The notes: generated by a model not told the origin, from the letters alone. 64,000 bases of DNA from Flavobacteriia bacterium (GCA_947446925.1 CANFHU010000001.1:186001-250000), one strand, 5' to 3'; numbered from the stretch's first letter, positions 53,429 to 63,081 are shown. Numbers and translations: made by a program.

Positions 53429-55481
53429 TCGTTTCTTCTCCAACCAATTCTAGTTGATTCTTGTAGTATTCGTATAACGCCATTTGGGAACGCACAGGAT
53501 GACCGAGATCATTCGTATGATGCTTGTTTTTGAGTTTTTTATCTAAAACCCTAGATTTTTGATTATCCGACCACTGCAATCCAAAAATGGTTTGTAATTC
53601 ATGCTGCAACACGCGATCATAAATTGGCGCACCAACTTCAATACGTTTGTCTAAATTACGCTCCATCCAGTCAAAGGAGGAAATATAGTACAATGGGTTT
53701 CCGTTATTTTCAAAAATCATAAAACGTGCATGTTCTAAAAAACGATCCACAATACTTATCGCTTCAATATTTTCACTTTGATTTTTAATTCCTGGAACCA
53801 AACAACAAACACCACGAACGTTTAGTTTAATTTTAACACCCGCATTACTTGCTTGGTATAGTTTATCAATCATTTTAACGTCAACCAAGTTGTTGATTTT
53901 AATGCAAATACCAGAAGGTAAACCTTTCTTTGCATGGTCAATTTCAGTCTGTATAAGACTCGTCAGTTTACGGCGATTATTGAAAGGAGAAACCAAAAGA
54001 TTGCGATACACCCCTCTTTCAATGTTGTTTTCCATAACACGAAAAACCTTTCTTACCTCTTGGCAAATAGCGACATTTCCAGTGAAATAGCCTACATCCG
54101 AATAAATTTTGGCTGTCTTTTCATGGAAGTTACCAGTACCAATAAAAGCAATGATTTGTTCTTTTCCTTTAACTACACGGGTTATCTTCAAGAGTTTAGA
54201 GTGAACTTTTAATCCTTGCACACCATAAATGACACGGGCACCTTGTTCTTTCATACGCTCCGCCCAATACAGGTTGTTTTCCTCGTCGAAGCGCGCTTGA
54301 ATCTCAAAAATCACAACAACTTCCTTCCCATTATTTACAGCGTTCAATAACGCATTCATAATTTGGGAATTATGTGCTACGCGATATACATTGATTTTTA
54401 TGGACTTTACGGTAGGGTCAATTGCCGCCTCACGAATTGTATCTACAACATAATCAAACTTTTGATATGGAAAATGGAGTAAAACATCCTTTTCTGCAAA
54501 CGTATTTAAATAACTCTTTGTATGAATCAAATCTGGATGCTCTAAAGGTGGTAACTTCTCATAAATCAATTCTTTCTTTCCGAAATCTGGAAATCCAGCG
54601 AAATCTTTGAAATTATGGTATCTTCCTCCAGGAATTGCGTTCAATCCTGCTTTTAAATTCAACGCCTTTAATAAATAATTTTTTAAGTCTACAGGCATTT
54701 TAGCATCGTACACAAAACGTACAGGTTCACCTTTTTTGCGGTTTTGCAAACTTGCCTCCATTTTTTCAATGAATGAAACAGATAAATCATCATCCAGATT
54801 TAATTCCGCATCCCTAGTGAATTTAAAGGTAAAAGCTTCCATTTCTTTCACATCAAAAATGGTGAAAATGGAATCTAGGTGTAGACGAATAATATCATCA
54901 ATTAAAATAAAGAAAGATTTTTCCTCTTGTTGAATTTGGTAAAAACGTTGGTACGTAGATGGTATTTGAATTAATGCATAAAATGCTTTCTTCGAATTTT
55001 CTTTTTCTAAGCGAACAGCTAAATAAATGTGTGTATCTCTTAATTTCGGAAATGGTAATTTAGGATTTAGAATAATCGGAACAATTTCGTGCTTTAACTC
55101 CGAATGAAAATAATTAGATAATTCCTCGCGGTGTTCATTCGTAAGGTTCTTTTCGGTCAGTTGATATATATTCTTTTCCTTCAATTCTAGTAATAAACCT
55201 TGGTAACAAGATTCAAACATTTTTTGTTGGTTTAATACTTCTTCCCGAATATCTTCTAATAATTCAGAAGCCGTTCCATTGTAACCTTGTACAGAATTTT
55301 TCTTGATTGAGATAATACGTTTGATATTTGCAACACGCACACGAAAGAATTCATCCATATTATTGGAATAAATTCCTAAAAATCGCACACGTTCTACCAA
55401 TGGAACATTTGGATCAATTGCTTCTTGTAATACTCTTTCGTTAAATGACAACCAACTTAATTCCCGATTTACTAATTCCAT
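53421..55481 (-). CDS. ppk1: Polyphosphate kinase 1
   Basis: A 686-aa protein of normal Ppk1 length. It makes inorganic polyphosphate from ATP. The N-terminal domain starts NRELSWLSFNERVLQEA. The C-terminal phospholipase-D-like domains contain the catalytic IGTGNFHEKTAKIYSDVGYF (about 428-447) and VHSKLLKITR (about 408), with the second histidine region near HARFMIFENNGNP (about 590). Its -7 box lies 26 bp upstream. Confidence 0.96.
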   Translation of the reverse strand: MELVNRELSWLSFNERVLQEAIDPNVPLVERVRFLGIYSNNMDEFFRVRVANIKRIISIKKNSVQGYNGTASELLEDIREEVLNQQKMFESCYQGLLLELKEKNIYQLTEKNLTNEHREELSNYFHSELKHEIVPIILNPKLPFPKLRDTHIYLAVRLEKENSKKAFYALIQIPSTYQRFYQIQQEEKSFFILIDDIIRLHLDSIFTIFDVKEMEAFTFKFTRDAELNLDDDLSVSFIEKMEASLQNRKKGEPVRFVYDAKMPVDLKNYLLKALNLKAGLNAIPGGRYHNFKDFAGFPDFGKKELIYEKLPPLEHPDLIHTKSYLNTFAEKDVLLHFPYQKFDYVVDTIREAAIDPTVKSIKINVYRVAHNSQIMNALLNAVNNGKEVVVIFEIQARFDEENNLYWAERMKEQGARVIYGVQGLKVHSKLLKITRVVKGKEQIIAFIGTGNFHEKTAKIYSDVGYFTGNVAICQEVRKVFRVMENNIERGVYRNLLVSPFNNRRKLTSLIQTEIDHAKKGLPSGICIKINNLVDVKMIDKLYQASNAGVKIKLNVRGVCCLVPGIKNQSENIEAISIVDRFLEHARFMIFENNGNPLYYISSFDWMERNLDKRIEVGAPIYDRVLQHELQTIFGLQWSDNQKSRVLDKKLKNKHHTNDLGHPVRSQMALYEYYKNQLELVGEETND

Positions 55482-55507
55482 ACTTTATATTCTAAAAAGG
55501 ATAAACA

Positions 55508-55515
55508 CAAAAATA
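55508..55515 (-). promoter_or_regulatory. -7 box (TATTTTTG) for ppk1
   Basis: A TAnnTTTG match on the minus strand, 26 bp before the ATG at 55481. Confidence 0.5.
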
Positions 55516-55526
55516 AGCATTGATTA

Positions 55527-56177
55527 TTATTTGAATGTTAAATCTCCACGGGATGTAATTTTTATATTCTCTACATTTCCTTCCACCAAAGATACTGTAA
55601 ATCCTGCTTCTTCCACTAAGGATGCATCATCGGTAATACCAGCATGAAATGGGAGTTTATATGCTTTTTCTAATAGTTTAAATTCAAACACTTGTGGAGT
55701 TTGCACACTTCGAAAATTACTTCGAACAACTGCTTTAGATGTTCCGTCTGGTAGTAATTCACGTAAAGATTCAGTTACTTCAAGTACTGGAATACCAGAA
55801 CCTGTTTTCTTAGCAGAAGTAAAACAACGTTGGATTGTTTCTTGGGAAACATTGGGTCTGACACCGTCGTGTACCGCTACAAATTTTCCTGTCGCGTGTT
55901 GAAGGGCTAATTGAATGGAATGATAGCGCTCTTTCCCACCTGAGATTAAGGTATGTGGAACCGAAAATTGATATTTATCACACAATTCTTTCCAATACGA
56001 TTTCCACGCTTCAGGAAGTGTAACTAACAATTGTGCTTGATTATCAAACGTATAAAAGCAAGCAATGGTTTGCATTAATATTGGTGTGTCCCCAAATAAC
56101 AAAAATTGCTTTGGAATATCTCCACCCATTCTTTTGCCAATACCGCCTGCTGTAATAATGATTGTATTTTCGTGCAT
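55527..56177 (-). CDS. ispD: 2-C-methyl-D-erythritol 4-phosphate cytidylyltransferase
   Basis: A 216-aa nucleotidyltransferase of the MEP isoprenoid pathway. The start is ATG 56177 (MHENTIIITAGGIGKRMG); the longer frame to 56207 would run through a terminator hairpin and is rejected. Motifs: GGIGKRMGG (the CTP-binding loop, with Gly where most have Ala), DIPKQFL, VAVHDGVRPNVS and AGITDDASLVE. Active protein likely. Confidence 0.93.
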   Translation of the reverse strand: MHENTIIITAGGIGKRMGGDIPKQFLLFGDTPILMQTIACFYTFDNQAQLLVTLPEAWKSYWKELCDKYQFSVPHTLISGGKERYHSIQLALQHATGKFVAVHDGVRPNVSQETIQRCFTSAKKTGSGIPVLEVTESLRELLPDGTSKAVVRSNFRSVQTPQVFEFKLLEKAYKLPFHAGITDDASLVEEAGFTVSLVEGNVENIKITSRGDLTFK

Positions 56178-56190
56178 AGAGAAAAAAAAA

Positions 56191-56209
56191 GGTTGTCTAA
56201 AAGACAACC
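56191..56209 (-). terminator. Terminator after the 60-aa membrane protein
   Basis: A 7-bp stem GGTTGTC/GACAACC with a 5-nt loop, followed on the minus strand by nine T residues. It lies just before ispD. Confidence 0.8.
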
Positions 56210-56229
56210 TAAAAGTATGTGTTTGAAAA

Positions 56230-56412
56230 TTATTTAATCTGATTTGGATTGTTTTCAGCCTCTTTATTGAATTTACGTTGGTAATTCAACCAGTAGAATA
56301 AACCAAAGAAACCTACTATAATAAACAAATAGTTACAAAAATGACCAACTATATCATAAAATCCAAAAATGAATTGAAAAAAATTCGCGATTCCGTACCA
56401 AAGTGCATTCAT
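56230..56412 (-). CDS. Small membrane protein (DUF6341-like)
   Basis: A 60-aa protein with one or two hydrophobic stretches (about 3-20 and 25-43) and a polar tail. Small proteins of this type sit next to DUF6427, upp and purD in Flavobacteriales, and the same neighbours occur here. The assignment rests mostly on context. Confidence 0.55.
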   Translation of the reverse strand: MNALWYGIANFFQFIFGFYDIVGHFCNYLFIIVGFFGLFYWLNYQRKFNKEAENNPNQIK

Positions 56413-56572
56413 AGTTTCTAATTTTTATGAGACAAAATAAGCAATTTCTTTTCAAATTATCAACAATTGACACTTTTATTTTGCTTGTTCGTCAAAATAA
56501 AGACCTTAGGATTACCAAATTCAACTTGTTTCTGACATAGAAAATTCTAATATAAATCTTATCTTCGCGACA

Positions 56573-57529
56573 ATGACGCGCATTTTTTTAGGTAATCAAA
56601 TTTATGTACTCTTGTTACTACCCCTATTATTGGGAGGTTATGTAGCACTCAATGAATTTACTGGATATTTTGAAATTTTACCAGAAATTAACCTCGGATT
56701 TTGGGGGACTTACTTTATCGAAAATCATTTTTGGATCAACTACTTAAGTCTTGGATTAATTCTTGTAAATGCCATTTTAGCCAATTTTCTATTCAATTCT
56801 AATGAATTTTATGAGAGAAATAGCTATATAATATCCCTACTATACATTGTATTTATGAGTTATTTTCACTCATTCTATCAAATAGATGGAGTGCTGATAT
56901 CACATACATTACTTATTTTTTGTTTGTTTCTATTTTTTAGATTGCAAAATAATTCCGATGGACGTAAAATTGCCTTCAACGGTTCTTTTTTACTTGGTGT
57001 AGCGGCAACATTTAACCCTCCATTTCTGCTTTTTTTTCCAATTGTTTGGTTTATGATTACCCGGATTCGTCCATTTGTATTTAGAGAAATCACGCTTGCT
57101 TCTATTGGATTTTTACTGCCTGTAGGTTATGCGTTTGCGTTCGTTTTCTATTTTTTCAAAGATCTACATTGGAACTGGTACAAACTTTCTGAAAATTTCT
57201 TACAAATCAACACCGTACTGGGTTCAACGGTAACCATTTTGATATTTATAGGATTATTGAGTTTACTGACATTAAGTTACAAAACATCCAAAAGTTCCCT
57301 TCGATTCAAAAAATTATTAGCGATTTTAAAACTCGTTTTATTAGTGGGCGTTATTATTGGTTTTTATGAATATTTCCACGATCGAAATTTTGAATGGTTA
57401 AGTTTAGCGATACTACCACTCTGTTTTTTCTATCCCTTTGCCTTCTTTAATAAATCGTCTTTACTATTAGCAAAACTTTTATTTTACACATTGTTCATAT
57501 TTTCACTTGCTAAATTTTTCATTAAATAA
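56573..57529 (+). CDS. Multi-pass membrane protein (DUF6427-like)
   Basis: A 318-aa protein with about nine hydrophobic segments. The NPPFLLFFPIVWFMITRIRP block (about 147-166) resembles the conserved core of DUF6427 proteins found before purine genes in Flavobacteriales. Function unknown; no enzymatic residues are evident. A TATCTTCG -7-like box lies about 10 bp upstream of the start. Confidence 0.65.
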   Translation: MTRIFLGNQIYVLLLLPLLLGGYVALNEFTGYFEILPEINLGFWGTYFIENHFWINYLSLGLILVNAILANFLFNSNEFYERNSYIISLLYIVFMSYFHSFYQIDGVLISHTLLIFCLFLFFRLQNNSDGRKIAFNGSFLLGVAATFNPPFLLFFPIVWFMITRIRPFVFREITLASIGFLLPVGYAFAFVFYFFKDLHWNWYKLSENFLQINTVLGSTVTILIFIGLLSLLTLSYKTSKSSLRFKKLLAILKLVLLVGVIIGFYEYFHDRNFEWLSLAILPLCFFYPFAFFNKSSLLLAKLLFYTLFIFSLAKFFIK

Positions 57530-57532
57530 TTA

Positions 57533-57542
57533 ACGTGCACGT
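57533..57542. promoter_or_regulatory. 10-bp palindrome ACGTGCACGT upstream of purQ
   Basis: A perfect palindrome placed 8 bp before the purQ -7 box, in the expected -35/-25 region. It could be an operator. Confidence 0.35.
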
Positions 57543-57550
57543 GAAATGAC

Positions 57551-57558
57551 TACTTTTG
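57551..57558 (+). promoter_or_regulatory. -7 box (TACTTTTG) for purQ-purD
   Basis: A TAnnTTTG match 53 bp upstream of the purQ start. Confidence 0.5.
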
Positions 57559-57611
57559 TAAGGTAAAATTGCCAAATGGCAAAAAAGGTATAAAAAAATA
57601 AAACGAAGCAA

Positions 57612-58301
57612 ATGAAATTTGGAGTTGTTACTTTCCCTGGGTCGAACTGCGATGAGGATATGGTATATGTATTGGAAACAATGTTAAACCAAAAAGTTGA
57701 ACGCTTATGGCATAAAGATTCTGACCTTAAAGGGGCAGATTTTATTGTACTTCCTGGAGGATTCTCTTATGGAGATTACTTGCGTTCTGGTGCAATCGCT
57801 AAACTTTCTCCAATTATGGGAGAAGTTATCAAGCATGCAAATAAAGGTGGATATGTATTAGGTGTTTGTAATGGTTTCCAAATCTTAACAGAATCAGGAT
57901 TATTAGATGGAGCATTACTTCATAACGACACGCAAAAATTCATTTGTAAAAATGTGTATTTGAAACCTGAGTTCACAACTTCTGCCATTACAAAAGATTT
58001 GGATGCGACTAAAACATACCAAATTCCAATTGCACATGGCGAAGGACGTTTCTATGCTTCGGATGATACGATTAAAAAGATTTACGATAACGAACAAGTT
58101 ATTTTTAAATACGCTGGTCAAGACGGTACTATTAATGAAGAATTCAACCCAAATGGTTCAATTGATAGCATTGCTGGGATTTGTAATGCTGGGAAAAATG
58201 TATTTGGAATGATGCCACACCCAGAAAGAGCTGCAGATGCAGTATTAAATAATTTAGACGGAAAATTGTTGTTCGAATCATTATTGAATAACTGTAAATA
58301 A
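57612..58301 (+). CDS. purQ: Phosphoribosylformylglycinamidine synthase subunit PurQ (glutaminase)
   Basis: A 229-aa class I glutamine amidotransferase that supplies ammonia to PurL. The catalytic triad fits Cys in GVCNGFQIL (about 86), and His/Glu in MPHPERA (about 202-206). The oxyanion region is LPGGFSYGDYLRSGA. A stand-alone PurQ implies a small PurL and a separate PurS elsewhere in the genome, rather than the fused PurL. purD follows after 7 bp. Confidence 0.95.
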   Translation: MKFGVVTFPGSNCDEDMVYVLETMLNQKVERLWHKDSDLKGADFIVLPGGFSYGDYLRSGAIAKLSPIMGEVIKHANKGGYVLGVCNGFQILTESGLLDGALLHNDTQKFICKNVYLKPEFTTSAITKDLDATKTYQIPIAHGEGRFYASDDTIKKIYDNEQVIFKYAGQDGTINEEFNPNGSIDSIAGICNAGKNVFGMMPHPERAADAVLNNLDGKLLFESLLNNCK

Positions 58302-58308
58302 TTATATA

Positions 58309-59595
58309 ATGAGAGTTTTATTATTAGGATCTGGAGGTAGAGAACATGCAATTGCTTGGAAAATTGCACAAAGTTCACAGTTAGACAAGTTGTTCATCGC
58401 TCCTGGAAATGCAGGAACACGAAGCCATGGAACTAACGTGGCAATTCAACCTACAGATTTCGAAGCAATTAAAACTTTTGTGTTAGAAAATGAAATTGCA
58501 ACTGTTGTGGTAGGTCCAGAAGATCCATTGGTGAAAGGGATTTACGATTTCTTCCAAGCGGATGCAACAATCAAACATATCAATGTAATTGGACCTTCTA
58601 AAGAAGCAGCGCAATTAGAAGGAAGTAAAGATTTTGCTAAGAAATTTATGCAACGTCACAACATACCAACCGCTAAATACGCAACGTTTACTAAAGATAC
58701 TTTAGAAGAAGGATATGCTTTTCTAGCTTCCATGAAACCTCCTTATGTATTAAAAGCGGATGGCTTAGCGGCTGGAAAAGGAGTAGTTATTCCGGATACG
58801 TTAGAGGAAGCTAAAGCAGAATTAAAGTCCATGTTAGCAGATGCTAAATTTGGAGATGCAAGTTCGCGTGTTGTGATTGAACAATTCTTAAAAGGAATCG
58901 AATTATCTGTGTTTGTATTAACAGATGGAGAATCGTATAAAATTCTTCCGGAAGCAAAAGATTACAAACGCATTGGTGAAGGAGACACTGGTTTGAATAC
59001 TGGTGGAATGGGAGCGGTTTCTCCGGTTGTATTTGCCGATAAAACATTCATGGATAAAATTGAAAATCAAATCATTATACCTACAATCAAAGGCTTAAAA
59101 GCAGAGAATTTAGTGTATAAAGGTTTTGTGTTTTTTGGATTAATCTCTGTGAAAGGGGAACCATACGTAATTGAATACAATTGTAGAATGGGTGATCCTG
59201 AAACAGAAGTTGTAATGCCTCGTATTAAATCGGATATTTTAGATTTATTTGAAGGTATTGCAACAGGGACACTTTCCGAAAGAGATGTTCAATTTGACGA
59301 GCGTGCAGCAACAACAGTTATGATGGTTGCTGGAGGTTACCCAGAAGAATATCAAAAAGGTAAAACTATTCATGGTTTAAATGCCGTAAAAGATAGCATC
59401 GTATTCCATGCTGGCACAAGTTCAGATGGACCTGTAGTTCTCTCTTCGGGAGGACGTGTACTTGCTATTACTTCGTATGGTAAAACAATAGAAGGCGCTT
59501 TAAATAGATCTTATTCATCCATTGAAGGAATCGAATTTGAAGGCGCAAACTACCGAAAAGATATCGGTAGAGATTTAATCAATTATACCAAGTAA
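58309..59595 (+). CDS. purD: Phosphoribosylamine-glycine ligase
   Basis: A 428-aa ATP-grasp enzyme joining phosphoribosylamine and glycine. N-terminal SGGREHAIAWKIAQS, ATP-grasp core with KADGLAAGKGVVIP (about 145), DYKRIGEGDTGLNTGGMGAV, and EYNCRMGDPETEVVMP (about 288). Length is normal. Co-transcribed with purQ; the next gene starts 6 bp after its stop. Confidence 0.97.
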   Translation: MRVLLLGSGGREHAIAWKIAQSSQLDKLFIAPGNAGTRSHGTNVAIQPTDFEAIKTFVLENEIATVVVGPEDPLVKGIYDFFQADATIKHINVIGPSKEAAQLEGSKDFAKKFMQRHNIPTAKYATFTKDTLEEGYAFLASMKPPYVLKADGLAAGKGVVIPDTLEEAKAELKSMLADAKFGDASSRVVIEQFLKGIELSVFVLTDGESYKILPEAKDYKRIGEGDTGLNTGGMGAVSPVVFADKTFMDKIENQIIIPTIKGLKAENLVYKGFVFFGLISVKGEPYVIEYNCRMGDPETEVVMPRIKSDILDLFEGIATGTLSERDVQFDERAATTVMMVAGGYPEEYQKGKTIHGLNAVKDSIVFHAGTSSDGPVVLSSGGRVLAITSYGKTIEGALNRSYSSIEGIEFEGANYRKDIGRDLINYTK

Positions 59596-59601
59596 TTGTA
59601 A

Positions 59602-60855
59602 ATGGACCCCCACCTCATAATTCTATTTACCCTTTTCATTTCTGCGTTTAGTTCTGGTGTAGAAATTGCATTTGTATCTTCTAGTAGATTACGTATAGAA
59701 TTAGACAAGAATAAAGGTTCTGTTACTGGGAAAATATTAGGTTTTTTCTATCGCCATGAAGGTCATTTCTTAGCAGCATTGCTCCTTGGAAATAACATTG
59801 CTCTTGTTCTTTTTGGTATACAAGCGGCTGAAATACTAAATCCCATCATCGCTTCTTGGGGTGTAAATGAACAAGTACTTCAATTATTGATACAAACGGT
59901 AATTTCAACCATTCTAGTATTAATAATTGCAGAATTCCTACCAAAAGCAATTTGTCAGTTGAATCCAAACGCTTTCATGAAGTCGTTTGCAATTCCTGCC
60001 TATCTATTCTACTGGATTTTGTATCTACCGACTTCCGTCATTATGTTTATCAGTTTGCGTTTCTTAAAACTGATGAAGGTTGAAATTTCAAGCACTGAAA
60101 AAGTGTTTTCAAAGGTCGATTTGGAACACTACGTGCAAGACATGAATGAGCGCATCAAGGAAGAAGAAGACTTTGGAAATGAGATGCAAATACTACAAAA
60201 TGCCTTAGATTTCTCTAAAATAAAAGCGCGCGATTGTATGGTACCGCGACCAGAAATCATTGCTATTGAGGTGAATGAACCGATTACAAACTTACACGCC
60301 TTGTTTGTAAAAACAGGAATCTCAAAAGTGGTTGTTTTCCGCGATTCCATTGACAACATCATTGGTTATGCGCACTCCTTTGAGTTGTTTAATAAACCTA
60401 ATTCCATTGCTAAAATATTAAGACCTATTCTTTTTGTTCCTGAGTCCATTCCTGGCAAAGAATTATTAGAAATGTTTACGAGTAAATCCGTAAGTATCGC
60501 GATCGTGGTAGATGAATATGGTGGAACAGCTGGGGTTATTACCATTGAAGATGTGATCGAAGAAATCTTTGGAGACATTGAAGACGAACACGACAAAGAA
60601 GATTGGTTAGAAGAAAAAATTTCCGAATCCGAATACCGTTTTTCTGCGCGGGCAGAAATTGATTACCTCAACGAAAATTATAAATTAGGACTCGTAGAAT
60701 CCGAAGAGTACGAAACCCTTGGAGGATTGATTATTCACGAATTAGAGTCTATCCCAGAAGCTGGCCAAGAAATTAAAACAGACAAATTACGCTTGGTGAT
60801 CGAAGAGGTTTCTGACCGAAGAATTGAAGTGGTAAGACTGTTTATTGGGGAGTAA
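59602..60855 (+). CDS. CNNM/CorC-type transporter-associated protein with CBS domains
   Basis: A 417-aa protein with an N-terminal DUF21 membrane domain of four helices (about 1-170, starting SAFSSGVEIAFVSSSRLRIE). Paired CBS domains follow (about 205-320, including MVPRPEIIAIE and EYGGTAGVITIEDVIEEIFG). The C-terminal CorC/HlyC domain is about 340-417. Relatives move or sense Mg2+ and are often mislabelled haemolysins. Co-transcription with purD is likely from the 6-bp gap. Confidence 0.92.
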   Translation: MDPHLIILFTLFISAFSSGVEIAFVSSSRLRIELDKNKGSVTGKILGFFYRHEGHFLAALLLGNNIALVLFGIQAAEILNPIIASWGVNEQVLQLLIQTVISTILVLIIAEFLPKAICQLNPNAFMKSFAIPAYLFYWILYLPTSVIMFISLRFLKLMKVEISSTEKVFSKVDLEHYVQDMNERIKEEEDFGNEMQILQNALDFSKIKARDCMVPRPEIIAIEVNEPITNLHALFVKTGISKVVVFRDSIDNIIGYAHSFELFNKPNSIAKILRPILFVPESIPGKELLEMFTSKSVSIAIVVDEYGGTAGVITIEDVIEEIFGDIEDEHDKEDWLEEKISESEYRFSARAEIDYLNENYKLGLVESEEYETLGGLIIHELESIPEAGQEIKTDKLRLVIEEVSDRRIEVVRLFIGE

Positions 60856-60892
60856 ATCTATTTTAACTGTAGTAAAAAGCAATTCTTTACAT

Positions 60893-61906
60893 ATGAATAC
60901 ACGTTTTTACAAAGCAGCTAAATACTTAAAGTTTATACCAATAAACTTGCTTAGTAAACTGACCTGTCAATCTGTTATTTTGCCTTTTTATCATACAGTT
61001 TCTGACAGTGAATCAATACATATCAAACATTTGTATGAAACAAAAAGCATATCAAAATTTGAAAAAGAATTGGATTTTTTATTAAAGGACTTCCAAGCAA
61101 TCGATTTTATAGAATATAGTAAATGTATACTGGAAGGTACTCCTTTAAAAAATAGATTTTTACTCACTTTTGATGATGGTTTAAAAGAGTTCTACACCAT
61201 CATTGCACCTATATTGAAACGAAAAGGTATACCAGCAATGAATTTCTTAAATTCTGGATTTGTGGATAATAAAGATTTATTTTACCGCTATAAAGTAAGT
61301 GTTCTAATTGAAAAATTACAAACTTCTACTTTTTCAGTTTCTACTCAGCATGCTATTAAAAAATGGTTTTTAGAACAAGGGATAACTCTTGATGATAACT
61401 ATAAAGGATTATTAAAAATTACCTATCAACAAAAAGAAACATTGGAAAGTTTAGCCCAAATAATCTCCTTTGATTTCAAGGACTATTTAAATGAAGAAGA
61501 ACCTTATTTGACTTCAAAACAAATAAATGAATTGATAGAACAAGGTTTTAATTTTGGAGCACATAGTATAGACCATCCTCCCTATCATACAATCCATTTA
61601 GAAGAACAAATTCGTCAAACAAAAGAGAGTATACATACCATCTCCTCAGACTTTAATTTAAATTGCAACACCTTTTCTTTTCCTTTTACGGATTTTAATG
61701 TTTCAAAAACTTTTTTTAATGAAATTAAATCCAATGTTGAACTAACTTTTGGTTGTGCTGGATTAAAAAATGATAGTGTCAACTTTAACAAACAACGAAT
61801 ACCATTTGAATTTGATGGTTTTAATGGGGAAGAAATTCTACGTGGTGAGTATTTATATTATATCTTTAAATCTTTATTGAATAAAAACACTATTCATCGT
61901 AATTAA
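60893..61906 (+). CDS. Polysaccharide deacetylase-like protein
   Basis: A 337-aa protein starting at ATG 60893; the frame open from 60845 overlaps the CBS protein gene and has no start context. The NodB-type core has LLTFDDGLKEFYTIIAP (about 92) and FGAHSIDHPPYH (about 225), giving the D-D and H-x-x-x-H metal positions. Members remove N-acetyl groups from glycans. The next gene overlaps by one base, which suggests joint function in a surface-glycan pathway. Confidence 0.82.
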   Translation: MNTRFYKAAKYLKFIPINLLSKLTCQSVILPFYHTVSDSESIHIKHLYETKSISKFEKELDFLLKDFQAIDFIEYSKCILEGTPLKNRFLLTFDDGLKEFYTIIAPILKRKGIPAMNFLNSGFVDNKDLFYRYKVSVLIEKLQTSTFSVSTQHAIKKWFLEQGITLDDNYKGLLKITYQQKETLESLAQIISFDFKDYLNEEEPYLTSKQINELIEQGFNFGAHSIDHPPYHTIHLEEQIRQTKESIHTISSDFNLNCNTFSFPFTDFNVSKTFFNEIKSNVELTFGCAGLKNDSVNFNKQRIPFEFDGFNGEEILRGEYLYYIFKSLLNKNTIHRN

Positions 61907-62994
61907 TGGAGACAATCTCATTTACTAAATCTACACTTGAGGAATTTATTCATTCAGATAAATTTGATCAATTAACAAACATACCGATTAGTAAACTCCG
62001 TGCAATTTCTCAAATCAACAACCCAAGAGCAAAGGACGAGCAAATACTTCTTGTTGCGCAGTTGGATGAAAATAAAACAGTTGGATATCTCGGAATATTA
62101 CCAGATGAAATTTACATAAATAATCAACCACATATTATCGGATGGTTAACATGTTTCTGGGTGAATGAAGAATATAAATCACAAAATGTTGCTGCAAACC
62201 TTTTCTTGAGAGCAATTAGGGCTTACGATAAAAATATCTTTATTACGAATATTGTTCCGCGCTTAGAACCAGTATACCAAAAAACAAAATTGTTTTTCCC
62301 AACAGGTTATAAAACAGGATATAGAGGATATTTTAGATTTAATTTAGCGGAGATACTTCCTCCTAAAAAAGCGGTATTTCAAAGAATCAAACCATTACTT
62401 CAATTAGGAGATGCTATTTTAAATACCATTACAGACACTCGTTTCATTTGGAACAAACAAAAACCAATTAACAATTTTGAATACATTCAAACAATCGATC
62501 ACATTTCGGATGATTTTTTCATAAAACATCAAAAACACAATTGGATCAAACGTTCCAAAAAAGAAATTAATTGGATTCTTCAATACCCTTGGTTAATGCA
62601 AGGGGAAGACACTGAACAACTCGCTAAACGTTATTATTTCTCTTGTATCGAAAAAGCATTCAAAACAAAGGTCGTGCAATTTAAAAACGATAAAGATGAG
62701 ATTATCGCTTTACTCATTCTAAATATTAAAAACAAACAACTTACCGTACCTTATCTTTTTGCGGAACCAAAAGATTTCCCATTGTTTTCTTCATTCCTAT
62801 TTAATCTAATGTCTTCCGAAAGATTAACTATGTTTACTAGTTATCATAGTGAGTTTTGCAATTATTTAACCACCATAAAAACTCCATTTTTATTTTCAAA
62901 AGAAATGAAAAAACCATATTTCATTTCGAAGAAATTTGAGGCTCTACAAAACTTAAATTTTCAAGATGGAGATGGAGATTGTGCATTTTATTGA
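61906..62994 (+). CDS. GNAT-like acyltransferase protein
   Basis: A 362-aa protein. The first half carries a GNAT-type fold: VGYLGILPDEIYIN (about 53), then IIGWLTCFWVNEEYKSQNVA followed by NLFLRAIRAYD, resembling the strand-helix region that binds acetyl-CoA. The canonical Q/R-x-x-G-x-G/A is weak (Y-K-S-Q-N-V-A). The second half may be a second GNAT-like domain. The start codon overlaps the deacetylase stop (TAATG). It probably acts on the same glycan or sugar nucleotide as its neighbour. Confidence 0.65.
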   Translation: METISFTKSTLEEFIHSDKFDQLTNIPISKLRAISQINNPRAKDEQILLVAQLDENKTVGYLGILPDEIYINNQPHIIGWLTCFWVNEEYKSQNVAANLFLRAIRAYDKNIFITNIVPRLEPVYQKTKLFFPTGYKTGYRGYFRFNLAEILPPKKAVFQRIKPLLQLGDAILNTITDTRFIWNKQKPINNFEYIQTIDHISDDFFIKHQKHNWIKRSKKEINWILQYPWLMQGEDTEQLAKRYYFSCIEKAFKTKVVQFKNDKDEIIALLILNIKNKQLTVPYLFAEPKDFPLFSSFLFNLMSSERLTMFTSYHSEFCNYLTTIKTPFLFSKEMKKPYFISKKFEALQNLNFQDGDGDCAFY

Positions 62995-63021
62995 TGTTTT
63001 CTATCAATATATGTTTCAATT

Positions 63022-63081
63022 GTTACGAATAACCCTGACAATCGTAACATTTTTGTTACGAATAAATAGTATATTCGTAAC
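63022..63081. promoter_or_regulatory. Operator-like repeat array immediately before fic
   Basis: GTTACGAATA occurs at 63022-63031 and 63055-63064; the inverted form occurs as ATCGTAAC at 63041-63048 and TATTCGTAAC at 63072-63081. The last pair is a perfect 10-bp inverted repeat with a 7-nt spacer, ending at the base before the fic ATG. The layout suits autoregulation by a DNA-binding protein. Confidence 0.7.

Noticed and set aside
56178-56207. Upstream extension of ispD
   Set aside because: It crosses a terminator hairpin and adds ten residues before the conserved IspD start.
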